64,000 nt of DNA. It comes from Limnohabitans sp. Jir61. Its GTDB lineage: Bacteria > Pseudomonadota > Gammaproteobacteria > Burkholderiales > Burkholderiaceae_C. The position numbers and the translations under genes are program-made. Shown one piece after another: positions 55,632 to 63,294 of the stretch. Positions within the stretch are counted from its first letter, which is position 1. Every line of letters begins with the position of its first letter. The stretch spans positions 496,001-560,000 of the forward strand of contig NZ_NESD01000002.1 in assembly GCF_003063545.1 (NCBI RefSeq), written 5' to 3'. The notes under the pieces were generated by a model. It saw only the letters and a program-made list of their open reading frames with translations. It had not been told where the DNA came from and did not search any database.

Positions 55632-56815
55632 GACTTACTCCCGACGCATCGCAATTGTTTAAACGCAATGGATTTGCGCATGTGGGTGTAGCTCAACCAC
55701 ACATCAGGATGCGTGGGTTGATTGGCGAATCCTTGGGGCACTTCAATCAAGGTGGGATACGAGTATTCGTCAGCCTTCACGCCATCGATCAGCGTGCGTG
55801 TGGTCCAAGACAGTGGTTGATTGGCAGAGGTGCTGAGCAACAACACCTCACGACCACGACCTGCAGGGTTATGCGCCAGCATCAAACCGCCCGAAGACAA
55901 GTGCAAAGCAGCAATCGACGCGCCAGGGTTAGAGAGCGATAAGTTGCCAACATCTTGCCAATGCGCACCCGCATCCAAGGTTTCAGAGTGCGCAACCATT
56001 TCAGTAGGGCTGTAGTCACGCAAGAAGGCTGACCAATGTGTGGGCGAATGTGCCACCAAGGTGGGCTGTAACACCTCGCGACGTTGCGTGATGCGGGTGA
56101 TGCTTTGCATCTCACCCTGTGCATTCAAACGCACAGCCACGCCATACTTGATGCCAATTTCAAAATACAAAGGCAACACTGCACCGCCATCGTTCAAGGC
56201 CAGCGGTACAGTGCGCACCAAGGTACTGGTGTTGAACGCTGGCACCAAGGCCGTGAGCGGCAAGGTGCGCACCACCTTGAATTGCATAGGAGTTTGCTCT
56301 GTTAAATGCACCACACGTGAGGCCGCCCAACCACCCAAGCCAGTGGCCACCACAAACAAATGCAGGCGGCCTGCAGCATCGGCCCAAGCCACGGGGTTAC
56401 CAATACGGCGGATTTGAATGCCAAGGTCTTTGCCCACGGCGTGGCGATTGACCACCCATTGCGGCGCATCCCACGTTTGCGTGTTGCGATCAAACGTGGA
56501 CGAGGCAATTTGCACATCCGCTCCGCTTTCGCGTGTGCCCGCGAACCAAAAAGCAGCCAAGGCTTTTTGTGAATTCAAAGGGTGGGAAATAGGAAAAGTG
56601 ACCAAGCTACTGGCATGCGCTGCAGGCACGCCTTCGGGCATAGGGATGAGGCCTTCGCGCACGATGCTAAAGCTGGCACAGGCTTGCGCCTCTGTTGAGA
56701 CATCAGGCACGACAGCCGCGACCGCAGGGCTAGGTAACGATTGATAGCGTAAACCGACATCACACAAGGCCACAACAAGCAGCAATACAAGGCCAAGGCG
56801 AGAGGGTGTCAACAT
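55628..56815 (-). CDS. Sialidase-like (BNR_2) exported protein
   Basis: Protein of 395 residues with an N-terminal hydrophobic anchor or signal (LGLVLLLVVALCDVG) and a six-bladed sialidase-type propeller. Fold marks are AFWFAGTRESGADVQIASST near the start, HSETLDAGAHWQDVGNLSLS and a repeat with MLAHNPAGRGREVLLLSTS. Known relatives remove sialic or similar acids, but the catalytic set (arginine triad, Asp, Tyr/Glu) cannot be confirmed by eye. It is followed by a membrane-protein gene with a 4-base overlap, next to glycan genes. Confidence 0.78.
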   Translation of the reverse strand: MLTPSRLGLVLLLVVALCDVGLRYQSLPSPAVAAVVPDVSTEAQACASFSIVREGLIPMPEGVPAAHASSLVTFPISHPLNSQKALAAFWFAGTRESGADVQIASSTFDRNTQTWDAPQWVVNRHAVGKDLGIQIRRIGNPVAWADAAGRLHLFVVATGLGGWAASRVVHLTEQTPMQFKVVRTLPLTALVPAFNTSTLVRTVPLALNDGGAVLPLYFEIGIKYGVAVRLNAQGEMQSITRITQRREVLQPTLVAHSPTHWSAFLRDYSPTEMVAHSETLDAGAHWQDVGNLSLSNPGASIAALHLSSGGLMLAHNPAGRGREVLLLSTSANQPLSWTTRTLIDGVKADEYSYPTLIEVPQGFANQPTHPDVWLSYTHMRKSIAFKQLRCVGSKS

Positions 56816-56865
56816 GTAAAAATTCTAACCACTCAAGGTTTTTTCATTCGCACTACAGTTCAAGC

Positions 56866-57780
56866 ATGCAACAACCCATAGTTAAGAAAATTTTGATCCT
56901 CGGTGGCAGCGGCTTTGTAGGCCGCCATGTGTGCTCGCGTCTGAGCCTGCAACACCACCAAATCACCGTGCCGACGAGACGCCTGCCTGCACGCCACATC
57001 CAAATGATGCCCGGCGTGACTGTGGTGCAAGCCGATGTGAATGTTGCCCACCAACTGCAAGCCTTGGTGCATGGCCACGATGTGGTGATCAACCTCATCG
57101 CCATCTTGCACGGCACAGAAGAAGAATTCACCCACGCCCACGTCACCCTGCCCGCCAACTTGGCACGCGCGTGCCAAGCCGAAAACGTCACGCGCCTCAT
57201 CCACATCAGTGCTTTAGGTGCAGATGTGCACGGGCCCTCCATGTACCAACGCAGCAAGGCGCGTGGTGAGTTGGCTCTGCTTTCTGCTGCTGAAAAAGAG
57301 CCTCTGGGTTTGACGCTGGTGCGCCCCAGCGTGATTTTTGGCAAAGACGACCAGTTCATCAACCTGTTTGCCAAGTTGCAAAAGGTCTTCCCCGTCATGC
57401 CACTGGCCGGGGCTCACACACGTTTTCAGCCGGTGTGGGTGCACGATGTGGCGCAAGCCATCGTGCATTGCGTCAACACCTCAAGCACCGAAGGCCAGGT
57501 GTATGAACTTTGCGGTCCAGACATCCTGACATTGACTGAACTGGTACAACTCGCAGGCCGTTGGGTAGGCAAAGAACGCCCTGTTATCTCACTGCCTTAT
57601 GCCATCGGTTGGCTGCAAGCGCTTTTGATGGAGTTCGCACCTGGCCCCACGCTGATGAGCCGAGACAACTTGGATTCCATGAAGGTCAACAACATTGCCA
57701 GCGGCCACACGCAAGGTCTGCGCGCACTCGGCGTGTCTGAACCCAAATCCATCAAACGCTTGTTTATCCCGGGGCATTGA
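56866..57780 (+). CDS. NAD(P)-binding protein, NDUFA9-like
   Basis: Atypical short-chain dehydrogenase of 304 residues, like the complex I accessory subunit NDUFA9 and many bacterial homologues. The Rossmann motif GGSGFVGRH lies at residues 14-22, then DVVINLIAILHGTEEEF, HISALGAD and YQRSKARGELAL (Y-x-x-x-K). A role in ubiquinone or complex I function is suggested only by homology. The stop overlaps the cca start by one base (TGATG), so the two are coupled. Confidence 0.85.
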   Translation: MQQPIVKKILILGGSGFVGRHVCSRLSLQHHQITVPTRRLPARHIQMMPGVTVVQADVNVAHQLQALVHGHDVVINLIAILHGTEEEFTHAHVTLPANLARACQAENVTRLIHISALGADVHGPSMYQRSKARGELALLSAAEKEPLGLTLVRPSVIFGKDDQFINLFAKLQKVFPVMPLAGAHTRFQPVWVHDVAQAIVHCVNTSSTEGQVYELCGPDILTLTELVQLAGRWVGKERPVISLPYAIGWLQALLMEFAPGPTLMSRDNLDSMKVNNIASGHTQGLRALGVSEPKSIKRLFIPGH

Positions 57781-59000
57781 TGAAAACCTACTTGGTCGGC
57801 GGTGTAGTGCGCGATGCCCTAATGGGCGTTGCCGGGTCTGACCGCGACTGGGTGGTGGTTGGCGGCACGCCCGAGGCTTTAGTGGAACAGGGCTACCAGC
57901 CTGTGGGCAAAGACTTTCCGGTGTTCTTGCACCCAGACACACACGAGGAATATGCCCTCGCCCGCACCGAACGCAAAACCGCGCGCGGCTATCACGGGTT
58001 TGCTGTGCATGCATCACCCGATGTGACGCTAGAAGAAGACCTGGCCCGACGTGACCTGACCATCAACGCCATCGCGCAAGACGAACACGGCCAGCGCACT
58101 GACCCCTATGGCGGAGAACGCGACATCGCCGCCAAGGTGCTGCGCCACGTGACCGAGGCCTTCCGCGAAGACCCTGTGCGCATTCTGCGCTTGGCACGCT
58201 TTGCGGCGCGCTTTCCTGATTTCACCGTGGCACCTGAGACGATGACGCTCATGCGTGAGATGGTGGCCGAAGGTGAGGTAGACGCCTTGGTGAGCGAACG
58301 CGTGTGGCAAGAGCTGTCTCGCGGCTTGATGGGTGCGAAGCCCTCACGCATGCTACAAGTGCTGCGCGAATGCGGTGCTTTGCAACGTTTGCTGCCTGAA
58401 GTGGACAAGCTTTACGGCGTGCCGCAACGCGCCGAGTACCACCCCGAAATTGACACCGGCATCCACCTAGAAATGGTGCTTGATACGTCAGCGCGCGTGA
58501 ATGCGCCACTCGAAGTGCGCTTTGCCTGCCTGTGTCACGACCTCGGCAAAGGCACGACCCCTGCCGACGTATTGCCCCGCCACATCGGCCACGAACAGCG
58601 CAGCGAAAAACTCACCCGCGCACTCTGCACCCGTTGGCGCGTGCCGGTGGAATGCAAAGAACTGGCTGAACTTGTGGCGCGTGAACACGGCAACATCCAT
58701 CAGAGCTTGGGCTTTGGTGCTGAAGCTGTGTTGCGTTTGTTGGTGCGTTGCGATGCGCTGCGTCGACCTGAGCGGTTTTTGCTGGCTCTGCAAGCGTGTA
58801 AATGTGATGCGCGTGGACGTTTGGGCAAAGAGGACGAGGCTTATGCACAGGGGCCTCGCTTGGCTTTGCTGTTGAAGGCGGCTCAGTCGGTGGACGGTGC
58901 GGCTATCAGTTCGCAGGCTTTGGCTGAAGGGCTCACAGGACCAGCTGTGGGGGCACGTATGGATGCAGCGCGGTTGAAGGCTGTTGCTGCTGCGCTTTGA
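57780..59000 (+). CDS. cca: Multifunctional CCA tRNA nucleotidyltransferase
   Basis: Adds or repairs the 3' CCA of tRNAs, 406 residues. The nucleotidyltransferase head has YLVGGVVRDALMG and the metal motif GSDRDWVVVGG; then come DLTINAIAQDE and the neck, EDPVRILRLARFAARF. The C-terminal HD phosphohydrolase domain carries ACLCHDLGKGTTP. The ATG at 57780 is used; a TTG one codon earlier is less likely. Confidence 0.95.
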   Translation: MKTYLVGGVVRDALMGVAGSDRDWVVVGGTPEALVEQGYQPVGKDFPVFLHPDTHEEYALARTERKTARGYHGFAVHASPDVTLEEDLARRDLTINAIAQDEHGQRTDPYGGERDIAAKVLRHVTEAFREDPVRILRLARFAARFPDFTVAPETMTLMREMVAEGEVDALVSERVWQELSRGLMGAKPSRMLQVLRECGALQRLLPEVDKLYGVPQRAEYHPEIDTGIHLEMVLDTSARVNAPLEVRFACLCHDLGKGTTPADVLPRHIGHEQRSEKLTRALCTRWRVPVECKELAELVAREHGNIHQSLGFGAEAVLRLLVRCDALRRPERFLLALQACKCDARGRLGKEDEAYAQGPRLALLLKAAQSVDGAAISSQALAEGLTGPAVGARMDAARLKAVAAAL

Positions 59001-59039
59001 AAGCTGCGGGGTTGTTTGGCGTGGTGCGGAAAGTGGGGC

Positions 59040-59316
59040 GCATCGAAACGGCATGGGCGGTAACCGCTCTGCTCCGCCGTCGCTTCGCACCTAATGTCGC
59101 TGCCGCGGCCACCACCCGTGCCGCTTCGCTGCTTTGGGCTAACCTAGTTTTGTGTTTCACGTACGCATGTCCGCAGGAAATACCGAAGTAACTCCCCGCG
59201 TTTCGTATTAATCCCACAAACACGCGCGTCAAGCGGAGTTGGGTGTGCCTGCGGCAGCGACATCTAGCCGCTTCAGCGGCGTAGGAGCAGAGCAGGTACA
59301 CCCAACTCTGCTTGAC
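59040..59316. repeat. Paired-hairpin element 2 with complementary loops
   Basis: Left hairpin: arms 59040-59065 and 59107-59132 (20 of 26 identical pairs; five of the six differences are transitions) around loop 59066-59106. Right hairpin: arms 59228-59252 and 59292-59316 (25 bases, 23 pairs plus two G-U on the plus strand) around loop 59253-59291. The right loop with two flanking bases on each side is the reverse complement of the left loop at its outer 13 and 10 bases, with a changed middle that forms its own small stem (59267-59280). It fills most of the 339-bp gap between cca and the DUF2905 gene, where no gene is credible. It has the same plan as 830-1124. Confidence 0.75.
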
Positions 59317-59339
59317 ACAGGGGGGGAGTCCGCAAACAA

Positions 59340-59534
59340 CTACAAAACCTTAGAGATGCCCGCGCACACGAGACTAAGAATGATCGTAGAAGCGAGAGGA
59401 ATAAATATCTCGCGCCCAAAAATTTTGAACCGAATATCCCCAGGCAAACGCCCAAAGCCTAGCTTTTGAAGCCAAGGCGTGACCGCGTTGATCAGCAACA
59501 GCGCTAAGAAAACAACAATGAGCCAGCGTGTCAT
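59340..59534 (-). CDS. DUF2905 family membrane protein
   Basis: Sixty-four residues with two membrane helices (about 3-18 and 46-62) and the family hallmark GFGRLPGDIRFKIFGREIFI between them. Function unknown, common in bacteria. It follows the MidA-like gene by eight bases on the same strand. Confidence 0.88.
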   Translation of the reverse strand: MTRWLIVVFLALLLINAVTPWLQKLGFGRLPGDIRFKIFGREIFIPLASTIILSLVCAGISKVL

Positions 59535-59542
59535 AAAGCAGC

Positions 59543-60676
59543 TTACAGCACGTAAGTGCGGTCACCTTGCGCAAAGCCTATCGGCTCCCACTCGGTCGTG
59601 CCAAAAGCCACCACTTTGAACAGCTCGCCCATTTCGTGCTCGGTGATCAGCTTTTGCGCCATGCTCTTTTCGTCGAGTGGCGCATCCACCAACGGGGGCA
59701 GCAAGCCGCAGTTGATGAGGAAATGCGCTTGGGTGGTGTAGCCCAACACACTCAGGCCTGCGTCTTGTGCGGCCAGTGCCACGCCCGTGAAGTTCACGTG
59801 CGCGGTGATGTCTTTGCGGCCCACATCAGCCAGCGGATCTGAATCTGCTTTGTGCAACTGGTGGCACATCAGCGTGCCCATGCTGCGCTGGGGGTGGAAG
59901 TATTCGCTCTCGGGAAAACCGTAATCGATCAAAAAAGCCGCGCCGCCTTTGCCCGTGGCTGCCTCGCCTGCTTTGAAACGGTCGGCCAACGTGGCCACAA
60001 AGGCTTCGGCTTGGCTGTGAATTTCGGTCAGGTAATCGTGTTCGCCTGGCACGTCCATGGGAGGACGCAGATCGGTCACGCGGTCTTCCCATTGCAATGG
60101 TGAAGCAGCATCCGCATTCCAAATCACGCCGCGCTCATGCCACACACCGCTTTTACGCACCAGCAGCTGCACAGGCATGGCATCGAGCACCTCGTTGCCC
60201 ACCACCACACCACTCAGCTGCTCGGGCAAGGCATCCACCCACTGCACTTTGTGTGCATGGACTTTCAGTGTGTCTTGTTGACGCTCACGCAAGCTGCCCG
60301 ACAAATCGACGATGGTGTAGCGCTTCACGCTGTCGCCAAGGCTATCGAGCAGTTGCAAGGCCAAAGCGCCAGAGCCTGCACCAAACTCCCACAGCTCGTC
60401 AGTGCCCGTGACTTGCAAGGCTTCGGCCACTTGGTGGGCCAGCGTGCGGCCAAAGTGTTTGGACATTTCGGGGGCGGTGGCAAAGTCGCTACCGCTTTCG
60501 GGCGTCAGGCCAAATTTGCGCAAGCTGTTGGCGTAGTAGCCCATGCCAGGGGCGTAGAGGGCAAGCGCCATGAAGTGGTCAAAGCCCAGCCAGCCGCCTG
60601 CATTGGCGATGCTGCGCTGAATAAGCGTGTACAAAGCCTGTTGGCCCGGGTCGTTGGATAATTGGGGGGTAATCAT
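59543..60676 (-). CDS. MidA/NDUFAF7-like SAM methyltransferase
   Basis: Class I methyltransferase of 377 residues in the family of mitochondrial complex I assembly factor NDUFAF7 (MidA), which methylates an arginine of a complex I subunit. SAM motif ELWEFGAGSGALALQLLD is near residue 100; other family marks are GMGYYANSLRKFG, DFATAPEMSKHFGRTLA and VVGNEVLDAMPV. Bacterial substrates are not settled. The ATG at 60676 was chosen; the 13-residue extension to 60715 is unlikely. It is divergent from the pteridine genes. Confidence 0.9.
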   Translation of the reverse strand: MITPQLSNDPGQQALYTLIQRSIANAGGWLGFDHFMALALYAPGMGYYANSLRKFGLTPESGSDFATAPEMSKHFGRTLAHQVAEALQVTGTDELWEFGAGSGALALQLLDSLGDSVKRYTIVDLSGSLRERQQDTLKVHAHKVQWVDALPEQLSGVVVGNEVLDAMPVQLLVRKSGVWHERGVIWNADAASPLQWEDRVTDLRPPMDVPGEHDYLTEIHSQAEAFVATLADRFKAGEAATGKGGAAFLIDYGFPESEYFHPQRSMGTLMCHQLHKADSDPLADVGRKDITAHVNFTGVALAAQDAGLSVLGYTTQAHFLINCGLLPPLVDAPLDEKSMAQKLITEHEMGELFKVVAFGTTEWEPIGFAQGDRTYVL

Positions 60677-60743
60677 TGGGTGCAGATCGTAACTCGACCC
60701 AACCACCTTTCTCACCGTCTTTCCACCACAGGCACCTCACACC

Positions 60744-61592
60744 ATGCGCTCTTGGGCACTTATCACTGGCGGCAGCGTTCGCTTAGGCCGCGAAATCGGC
60801 CTCGCCTTTGCGCGCGCGGGTTGGAATGTCGCGTGTCACTACAACCACTCAGAGACGCAAGCCAGCGCCCTGTGCGCCGAGCTGCGCGCCTTGGGCGTGG
60901 ATGCACTGGCCGTGCAAGGCGACTTGGAAAACGAAGCCAGCTGCCAAAGCATTTTTAACACGACCGTGGCCATCACCGGCACAGCGCTGCAATGCGTGGT
61001 GAACAACGCCTCGTTGTTTGTGCCTGACGAAGGCGCAGACTTTGACGAGGCTCAGGCTTTGGCGCAGATCAAGGTCAACCTCATGGCGCCTATGCGCTTT
61101 GGCAAGTGGATGGCGGCGCTGCATGCCGATGGCGCGAAAGAAGCCATCAGCGCTGAAAGTGCCACCGCAGCGACAGAAACGCCAGCTTTGGCTTCGACAA
61201 AGCACCACGCCAAACCTAGCGTCATCCATGTGTTGGATCAAAAGGTGTTCAACCTTAACCCCGATTATTTTTCGTACACGCTATCCAAGCTCGCGCTGGA
61301 GCGCGCCGTCAGCTTACAAGCCCAATCGCTCGCGCCCACTTTGCGCGTCAATGCCGTCGCTCCCGGCCTGATGTATCTGAGCGGTCCACAAACCCAAGAC
61401 AACTTCAACCGTGCCGCAAGCGCCAACTTGCTGCGCCAGCCCATCAACCCTGCCGACGTGGCCAGCAGCGTGGCGTTTTTGGCGGGCAACGCCAGCATCA
61501 CCGGCACAACCGTGCGCGTGGACAACGGCCAACATTTGGTACCACTGGCACGCGATGTGATGTTTGTGGTCGAGGAACTTTTCAAATCATGA
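60744..61592 (+). CDS. SDR oxidoreductase, FolM/pteridine reductase-like
   Basis: Short-chain dehydrogenase of 282 residues. The cofactor motif is TGGSVRLGREIG, the T-G-x-x-x-R-x-G variant typical of pteridine reductases and FolM (NADPH preference), with the active-site YTLSK and the NNASLFVPDE strand. A 30-residue Ala/Glu/Thr-rich insertion (about 131-154) lies ahead of the IHVLDQKVFNLNPDY strand. It overlaps folB by four bases, so dihydrofolate or dihydromonapterin reduction is the best guess. Confidence 0.83.
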   Translation: MRSWALITGGSVRLGREIGLAFARAGWNVACHYNHSETQASALCAELRALGVDALAVQGDLENEASCQSIFNTTVAITGTALQCVVNNASLFVPDEGADFDEAQALAQIKVNLMAPMRFGKWMAALHADGAKEAISAESATAATETPALASTKHHAKPSVIHVLDQKVFNLNPDYFSYTLSKLALERAVSLQAQSLAPTLRVNAVAPGLMYLSGPQTQDNFNRAASANLLRQPINPADVASSVAFLAGNASITGTTVRVDNGQHLVPLARDVMFVVEELFKS

Positions 61593-61978
61593 ACGACACC
61601 CTATTGCTCAAATGCCGCCGCTTGTTTTTGCGCGGCCTGACCGTGCAAGCGTACATTGGTATCCACGACTTTGAGCTGCATGCAGCGCAACGCATCGTCA
61701 TCGATGTGGACTTGTATGTGTCCTTCGCGGGCACCAGCCCCAAAGACGACCGCATCGACGAAGTGGTGGACTACGACTTTGTGCGTGCTGTGGTGCACGC
61801 CCGCATCGCGCAAGGCCACGTCAACCTGCAAGAAACTTTGTGTGACGACATTCTCACGCACTTGCTTGAACACACCGGCGTGATGGCCGCGCGCGTGTCC
61901 ACTCGCAAACCCGACGTCTACCCCGACTGCGAAGCGGTGGGTGTAGAAGTGTTCCGCGCCAAACCAGGAGTGTTGTGA
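61589..61978 (+). CDS. folB: Dihydroneopterin aldolase FolB
   Basis: Cleaves dihydroneopterin to 6-hydroxymethyl-dihydropterin in folate synthesis, 129 residues. The substrate-binding glutamate (E29) is in YIGIHDFE and the catalytic lysine (K107) in STRKPDVYPDCEAVGVE, so it looks fully active. The tyrosine in VVDYDFV is also kept. It overlaps the FolM-like gene (ATGA) and precedes a second FolB-like gene by one base. Confidence 0.93.
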   Translation: MNDTLLLKCRRLFLRGLTVQAYIGIHDFELHAAQRIVIDVDLYVSFAGTSPKDDRIDEVVDYDFVRAVVHARIAQGHVNLQETLCDDILTHLLEHTGVMAARVSTRKPDVYPDCEAVGVEVFRAKPGVL

Positions 61979-61979
61979 C

Positions 61980-62351
61980 ATGGCAAGCAAAGGTACACAA
62001 ATTTTGAACCTCACCGGCCTGCGCTTTGATGCCAACCTTGGCATCTTGGAGCACGAGAAGATTGACCCACAGCCCATTCAAGTAGACGCCGAGTTGAACC
62101 TTGGCACACAACCCCTGCTGCCGCACGACGATGACATTTGCCACGTACTGGACTACCGCAAGGTGCGCCAAATCATCATCACAGAATGCACGGCCGAGCA
62201 CGTCAACCTGCTCGAAACCCTCATTGGCAAACTCGCCCATCGCCTCATGCAACTGCCAGGTGTGTTGGGTGTGCGCGTAAAAATCGCCAAGCTTGAAATT
62301 TTTGAAGACTGCGAAGTGGCCATTCGCATGGAAACAGGACAATGGAATTAA
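61980..62351 (+). CDS. Second FolB-like protein (FolB/FolX family)
   Basis: Protein of 123 residues with the dihydroneopterin aldolase fold. The glutamate position is kept (E26 in NLGILEHE) and a lysine aligns with the catalytic one (K104 in KIAKLEIFED), but the usual following proline is leucine and the loop is different. It could be a divergent aldolase, a FolX-type epimerase of dihydroneopterin triphosphate, or a partner subunit. The adjoining FolM-like and FolB genes make a pterin role very likely. Confidence 0.82.
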   Translation: MASKGTQILNLTGLRFDANLGILEHEKIDPQPIQVDAELNLGTQPLLPHDDDICHVLDYRKVRQIIITECTAEHVNLLETLIGKLAHRLMQLPGVLGVRVKIAKLEIFEDCEVAIRMETGQWN

Positions 62352-62355
62352 TTGC

Positions 62356-62379
62356 GGGACAGACCTTTAGCTCTGTCCC
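62356..62379. repeat. REP-like hairpin upstream of ttcA
   Basis: GGGACAGA and TCTGTCCC around an 8-base loop, perfect stem, 13 bases before the ttcA ATG. On the minus strand it reads TTGGGGACAGA, like the core TTGGGGTCAGA at 1189-1232. It could also lie in the mRNA leader and limit ttcA expression. Confidence 0.5.
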
Positions 62380-62391
62380 CAACAAATCAAT

Positions 62392-63294
62392 ATGACTACT
62401 GCAGAAAAAGACCCCAAGCAACTCAAAATCGAGCACGAGAACCACAAGCTCGAAAAACGCCTGTGCCGCCAAGTGGGCCAAGCCATCGTCGACTACAACA
62501 TGATCGAAGAAGGCGACAAAATCATGGTGTGCATGTCCGGCGGTAAAGACAGCTACGCCATGCTCGACATTTTGTTGATGATGCAGCAGCGCGCGCCCAT
62601 CAGCTTTGAGTTGATTGCGGTCAACCTCGACCAAAAGCAGCCCGGCTTCCCTGCCGATGTGCTGCCCAAGTATTTGGCACAAGTGGGCGTGAAGTTCCGC
62701 ATCGAAACGCAAGACACGTATTCCATCGTCAAAGAAAAAATTGCCGAAGGCAAAACCATGTGCAGCCTGTGCTCGCGCTTGCGCCGCGGCATTTTGTACC
62801 GCGTGGCGGGCGAGTTGGGGTGCAACAAAATTGCGCTGGGCCACCACCGCGATGACATCTTGCAAACCTTCTTCTTGAACATGTTCTACGGCGGTAAGCT
62901 CAAAGCCATGCCTCCCAAACTGGTGAGCGATGGCGGCGACCACATGGTGATTCGCCCCCTCGCCTACGTGGCCGAAAAAGACTTAGAACGCTGGGCCAAA
63001 GTGCGCCAGTTCCCCATCATCCCGTGCACGCTGTGCGGCAGCCAAGACGGCCTGCAACGTCAAGTGGTGGGGGAGATGCTGCGCGAGTGGGAGAAGAAGC
63101 ACCCTGGCCGCATCGAGAACATGTTTGCAGCCATGCAAAACGTCGTGCCTTCACACTTGATGGATCACACCAAGTTTGATTTTAAAAACTTGGTGACCAC
63201 GGGCGTGGCATCAGAGGATGGCGACAAGGCGTTTGACCATGAAGAATTTCCAACGCCCACACTACCCGGAATGCAGGTGGTGCAGCTGAGTTAA
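62392..63294 (+). CDS. ttcA: tRNA 2-thiocytidine synthetase TtcA
   Basis: Installs 2-thiocytidine at tRNA position 32, 300 residues. PP-loop SGGKDS is at 49-54, and the 4Fe-4S cysteine pairs C124/C127 (CSLC) and C212/C215 (CTLC) are present. The 13 bases before the ATG contain no clear ribosome site and the REP-like hairpin is just upstream. It overlaps the convergent SDR gene by four bases at the stop. Confidence 0.95.
   Translation: MTTAEKDPKQLKIEHENHKLEKRLCRQVGQAIVDYNMIEEGDKIMVCMSGGKDSYAMLDILLMMQQRAPISFELIAVNLDQKQPGFPADVLPKYLAQVGVKFRIETQDTYSIVKEKIAEGKTMCSLCSRLRRGILYRVAGELGCNKIALGHHRDDILQTFFLNMFYGGKLKAMPPKLVSDGGDHMVIRPLAYVAEKDLERWAKVRQFPIIPCTLCGSQDGLQRQVVGEMLREWEKKHPGRIENMFAAMQNVVPSHLMDHTKFDFKNLVTTGVASEDGDKAFDHEEFPTPTLPGMQVVQLS

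Noticed and set aside
58933-59301. 122-residue minus-strand frame across the second hairpin element
   Set aside because: It overlaps the end of cca and consists of stem and loop translations rich in Ala and Arg; there is no protein signature.
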